From assembly GCA_029881835.1 (NCBI GenBank), contig JAOULV010000085.1, positions 1 through 6,440 of the forward strand: a stretch of 6,440 nt of DNA, read 5' to 3'. This document shows positions 5,277-6,440 of this stretch, piece after piece; within the stretch, counting starts at the first letter, position 1; each line of letters opens with the position of its first letter. The stretch comes from Rhodospirillaceae bacterium (lineage in GTDB: Bacteria; Pseudomonadota; Alphaproteobacteria; Rhodospirillales; Magnetovibrionaceae). A program made the translations under genes and the position numbers. The notes under the pieces are model-generated. The model saw only the letters and a program-made list of their open reading frames with translations, had not been told where the DNA came from and ran no database searches.

Positions 5277-6035
5277 ATGATACCAGTCCATCGTATGTAT
5301 TTTCATTACAGTGAATACCCGCCCAGCATGCGGGTGCTGTTTACCGGGACACTGCTTGTGTTGGGCCTGGCTTATATATTTGCGATGATCCAAACCTACG
5401 TTTCCCATGCCGCGCGTGATGGCAGCCCGGGGCTTTCGGTGCAAGATCTGGTTATTGCCTATAGCGGAACGCGAACCGAATCGCGCCTTGAAGCGGCGAT
5501 TAAGGGCCCCATGTCAGATAACATTGACCCCGAAGATGCGGGCATTGTTTCGTTGTGGGTTCACCAAGGTGCCAATGAAGAAAAATACGTCGAAACAATC
5601 CAGCCAATTTTAGAAGACAATTGCGTTGCCTGCCATGATGGCTCTAACCCGCATTTGCCCAATCTTACAGATTACAGCGTTATCGAAGACCTTATCAAGG
5701 TTGATACCGGGGTTAGCGTTTACACGCTGGTGCGCGTTTCGCATATTCACCTTTTCGGCATTACCTTTATTTTCTTTATCATGGGCTTCATGTTTACCCA
5801 TGCGTTGATCCGCCCGGTTTGGGTTAAGTGCCTGGTTGTCGGAATACCGTTTTTGGCCATCATCCTTGATATCATGTCATGGTATTTGACCAAAATTCAC
5901 CCCGGGTTTGCCTGGGTGGTTTATATTGGCGGTATGTTTATGGCGTTTAGCTTTGCCTTTATGTGGATTACCAGCATCTATCAAATGTGGTTTATGCGCC
6001 CGCCCAAAGATATGGTCAGGGAAACATCGGAGTAG
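5277..6035 (+). CDS. Four-helix membrane protein with a periplasmic monohaem c domain
   Basis: The product has 252 residues. A membrane helix at about 18-40 is followed by an exported segment (41-148) with one haem site, CVACH at 116-120, then three helices at about 149-178, 182-204 and 211-238. The haem part reads YVETIQPILEDNC...LPNLTDYSVIEDL, the same PIL-x3-C-x2-CH...L-x-LT-x-Y layout as the PSCyt1-like cytochrome on the other side of the promoter region. No methionine follows CxxCH before the next helix, so the sixth ligand may be His126 or come from a partner. His156, His158 and His175 lie in or near helix 2, and His208 just before helix 4; these could bind a b-type haem or quinone. ATG 5277 is chosen for AGGAG 7 bases upstream; an in-frame TTG at 5223 overlaps the FNR-type box. 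I do not recognise a named family. A membrane redox subunit is the most that can be inferred. Confidence 0.85.
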   Translation: MIPVHRMYFHYSEYPPSMRVLFTGTLLVLGLAYIFAMIQTYVSHAARDGSPGLSVQDLVIAYSGTRTESRLEAAIKGPMSDNIDPEDAGIVSLWVHQGANEEKYVETIQPILEDNCVACHDGSNPHLPNLTDYSVIEDLIKVDTGVSVYTLVRVSHIHLFGITFIFFIMGFMFTHALIRPVWVKCLVVGIPFLAIILDIMSWYLTKIHPGFAWVVYIGGMFMAFSFAFMWITSIYQMWFMRPPKDMVRETSE

Positions 6036-6065
6036 TATGGAATAATAATTTCCATATTGGATATG
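6036..6065 (+). repeat. Two overlapping inverted repeats in the gap before the NDUFS4-like gene
   Basis: TATGGAA (6036-6042) pairs with TTCCATA (6050-6056) around a 7-base loop, and can be extended outward by a G-U and an A-U pair. CATAT (6053-6057) also pairs with ATATG (6061-6065) around TGG, so the two hairpins exclude each other. No U-run follows, so this is not a standard terminator. The second hairpin ends six bases before the GGAG ribosome site. Confidence 0.45.
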
Positions 6066-6080
6066 TAATTGGGAGCAATA

Positions 6081-6377
6081 ATGCCACGCGCACGTATTTA
6101 CCGGCCAGCCAAAACCGCAATGCAATCGGGCAAAGCCAAAACCGGAAAATGGGTTCTTGAATTTGAACCCAGCGATGCCCTGTCGCCCGATGCATTGATG
6201 GGGTGGGTTGGTTCGGGCGATACCCGCCAACAGGTTAAAATGCGTTTTGACACCATGGATGAAGCCGTATCTTTTGCGCGCACAAATGCCATTGATGCCG
6301 ATGTTATAAAACCGCACGAAGCCAAGCTTATAAAAAAGTCTTATTCCGACCGCTTCGCTTTTAACCGCATAAGATAA
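6081..6377 (+). CDS. NDUFS4-like accessory subunit of respiratory complex I (ETC complex I subunit family)
   Basis: The product has 98 residues, the usual bacterial length. RIYRPAKTAMQSGKAKTGKW at 5-24, VLEFEP (25-30), LMGWVGSGDT (39-48), VKMRFDTMDEAVSFA (52-66) and the C-terminal DRFAFNR are all family hallmarks. It is the bacterial relative of mitochondrial NDUFS4 (18 kDa), a small peripheral subunit on the matrix/cytoplasmic arm of NADH:ubiquinone oxidoreductase that helps hold the NADH module. The family is known in Alphaproteobacteria and mitochondria, so it also serves as a taxonomic marker. ATG 6081 has GGGAG with 5-base spacing; an in-frame TTG at 6069 lacks a comparable site. It lies 45 bp after the membrane cytochrome gene and 25 bp before tRNA-Arg. 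It usually lies apart from the nuo operon, so its neighbours may be incidental. Confidence 0.95.
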   Translation: MPRARIYRPAKTAMQSGKAKTGKWVLEFEPSDALSPDALMGWVGSGDTRQQVKMRFDTMDEAVSFARTNAIDADVIKPHEAKLIKKSYSDRFAFNRIR

Positions 6378-6402
6378 ACACACCCATTTGCCCAAATGCA
6401 AT

Positions 6403-6440
6403 GCGCCCGTAGCTCAACTGGATAGAGCAACAGCCTTCTA
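6403..6440 (+). tRNA. tRNA-Arg (anticodon TCT), 5' half, cut by the right window edge
   Basis: The acceptor 5' strand GCGCCCG (6403-6409), TA, D stem GCTC/GAGC (6412-6415 and 6425-6428) with loop AACTGGATA, and the anticodon stem 5' strand ACAGC (6430-6434) fit a bacterial tRNA. The loop begins CTTCTA, placing anticodon TCT at 6437-6439 (arginine, AGA/AGG). The 3' half lies outside the window, so stem pairing cannot be checked. Confidence 0.9.

Noticed and set aside
6385..6398. CATTTG-CC-CAAATG inverted repeat after the NDUFS4-like gene, considered as a terminator
   Set aside because: With a realistic loop only five AT-rich pairs remain and no T-run follows, so it would not be a convincing terminator.
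5877..6401. Leftward 174-codon open frame
   Set aside because: It spans the end of the membrane cytochrome gene and the whole NDUFS4-like gene in antisense; both forward genes have clear family support and ribosome sites.

Overview
The window looks like chromosomal DNA of an alphaproteobacterium. The best clue is a 98-residue NDUFS4-type complex I accessory subunit (6081-6377), a family known from Alphaproteobacteria and mitochondria. An MnhE-type antiporter subunit, two typical bacterial tRNAs (Pro-TGG complete, Arg-TCT cut by the right edge) and an AT-leaning base composition in the gaps fit this. A Rhodospirillales-like, facultatively anaerobic host is a guess. I see no mobile element, CRISPR array or broken gene.

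Left part (1-1039): the first 47 codons of a leftward mnhE-like gene run off the left edge. A 219-bp divergent gap separates it from a rightward gene for an exported DUF192 protein, followed by tRNA-Pro(TGG).

Centre (1078-5027): every gene runs leftward and nearly all are redox genes. A PSCyt1-like monohaem cytochrome (4626-5027) is followed by a small protein of the methylglyoxal synthase fold with an altered active site (4172-4573). Next comes a four-gene operon in the order monohaem cytochrome c, membrane-anchored tetrahaem cytochrome, Tat-exported 16-cysteine ferredoxin, NrfD-type quinone-interacting membrane protein (4053 down to 1078). This operon has the parts of the JOP half of DsrMKJOP or of a reduced alternative complex III: a quinone site, an Fe-S wire and cytochromes. 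No catalytic molybdopterin subunit lies in the window.

Right part (5028-6440): a 249-bp AT-rich divergent gap, then a four-helix membrane protein with one exported haem c site, the NDUFS4-like gene and the start of tRNA-Arg.

Two FNR/ANR-type palindromes, TTGACCTAAGTCAA (4132-4145) and CTGATTTAGATCAA (5209-5222), stand before the cytochrome-NrfD operon and before the membrane cytochrome. They suggest that both units respond together to oxygen limitation. Together the four cytochrome genes encode seven c-haem sites. The simplest reading is an oxygen-regulated quinone-to-periplasm electron route whose terminal enzyme or donor is encoded elsewhere.
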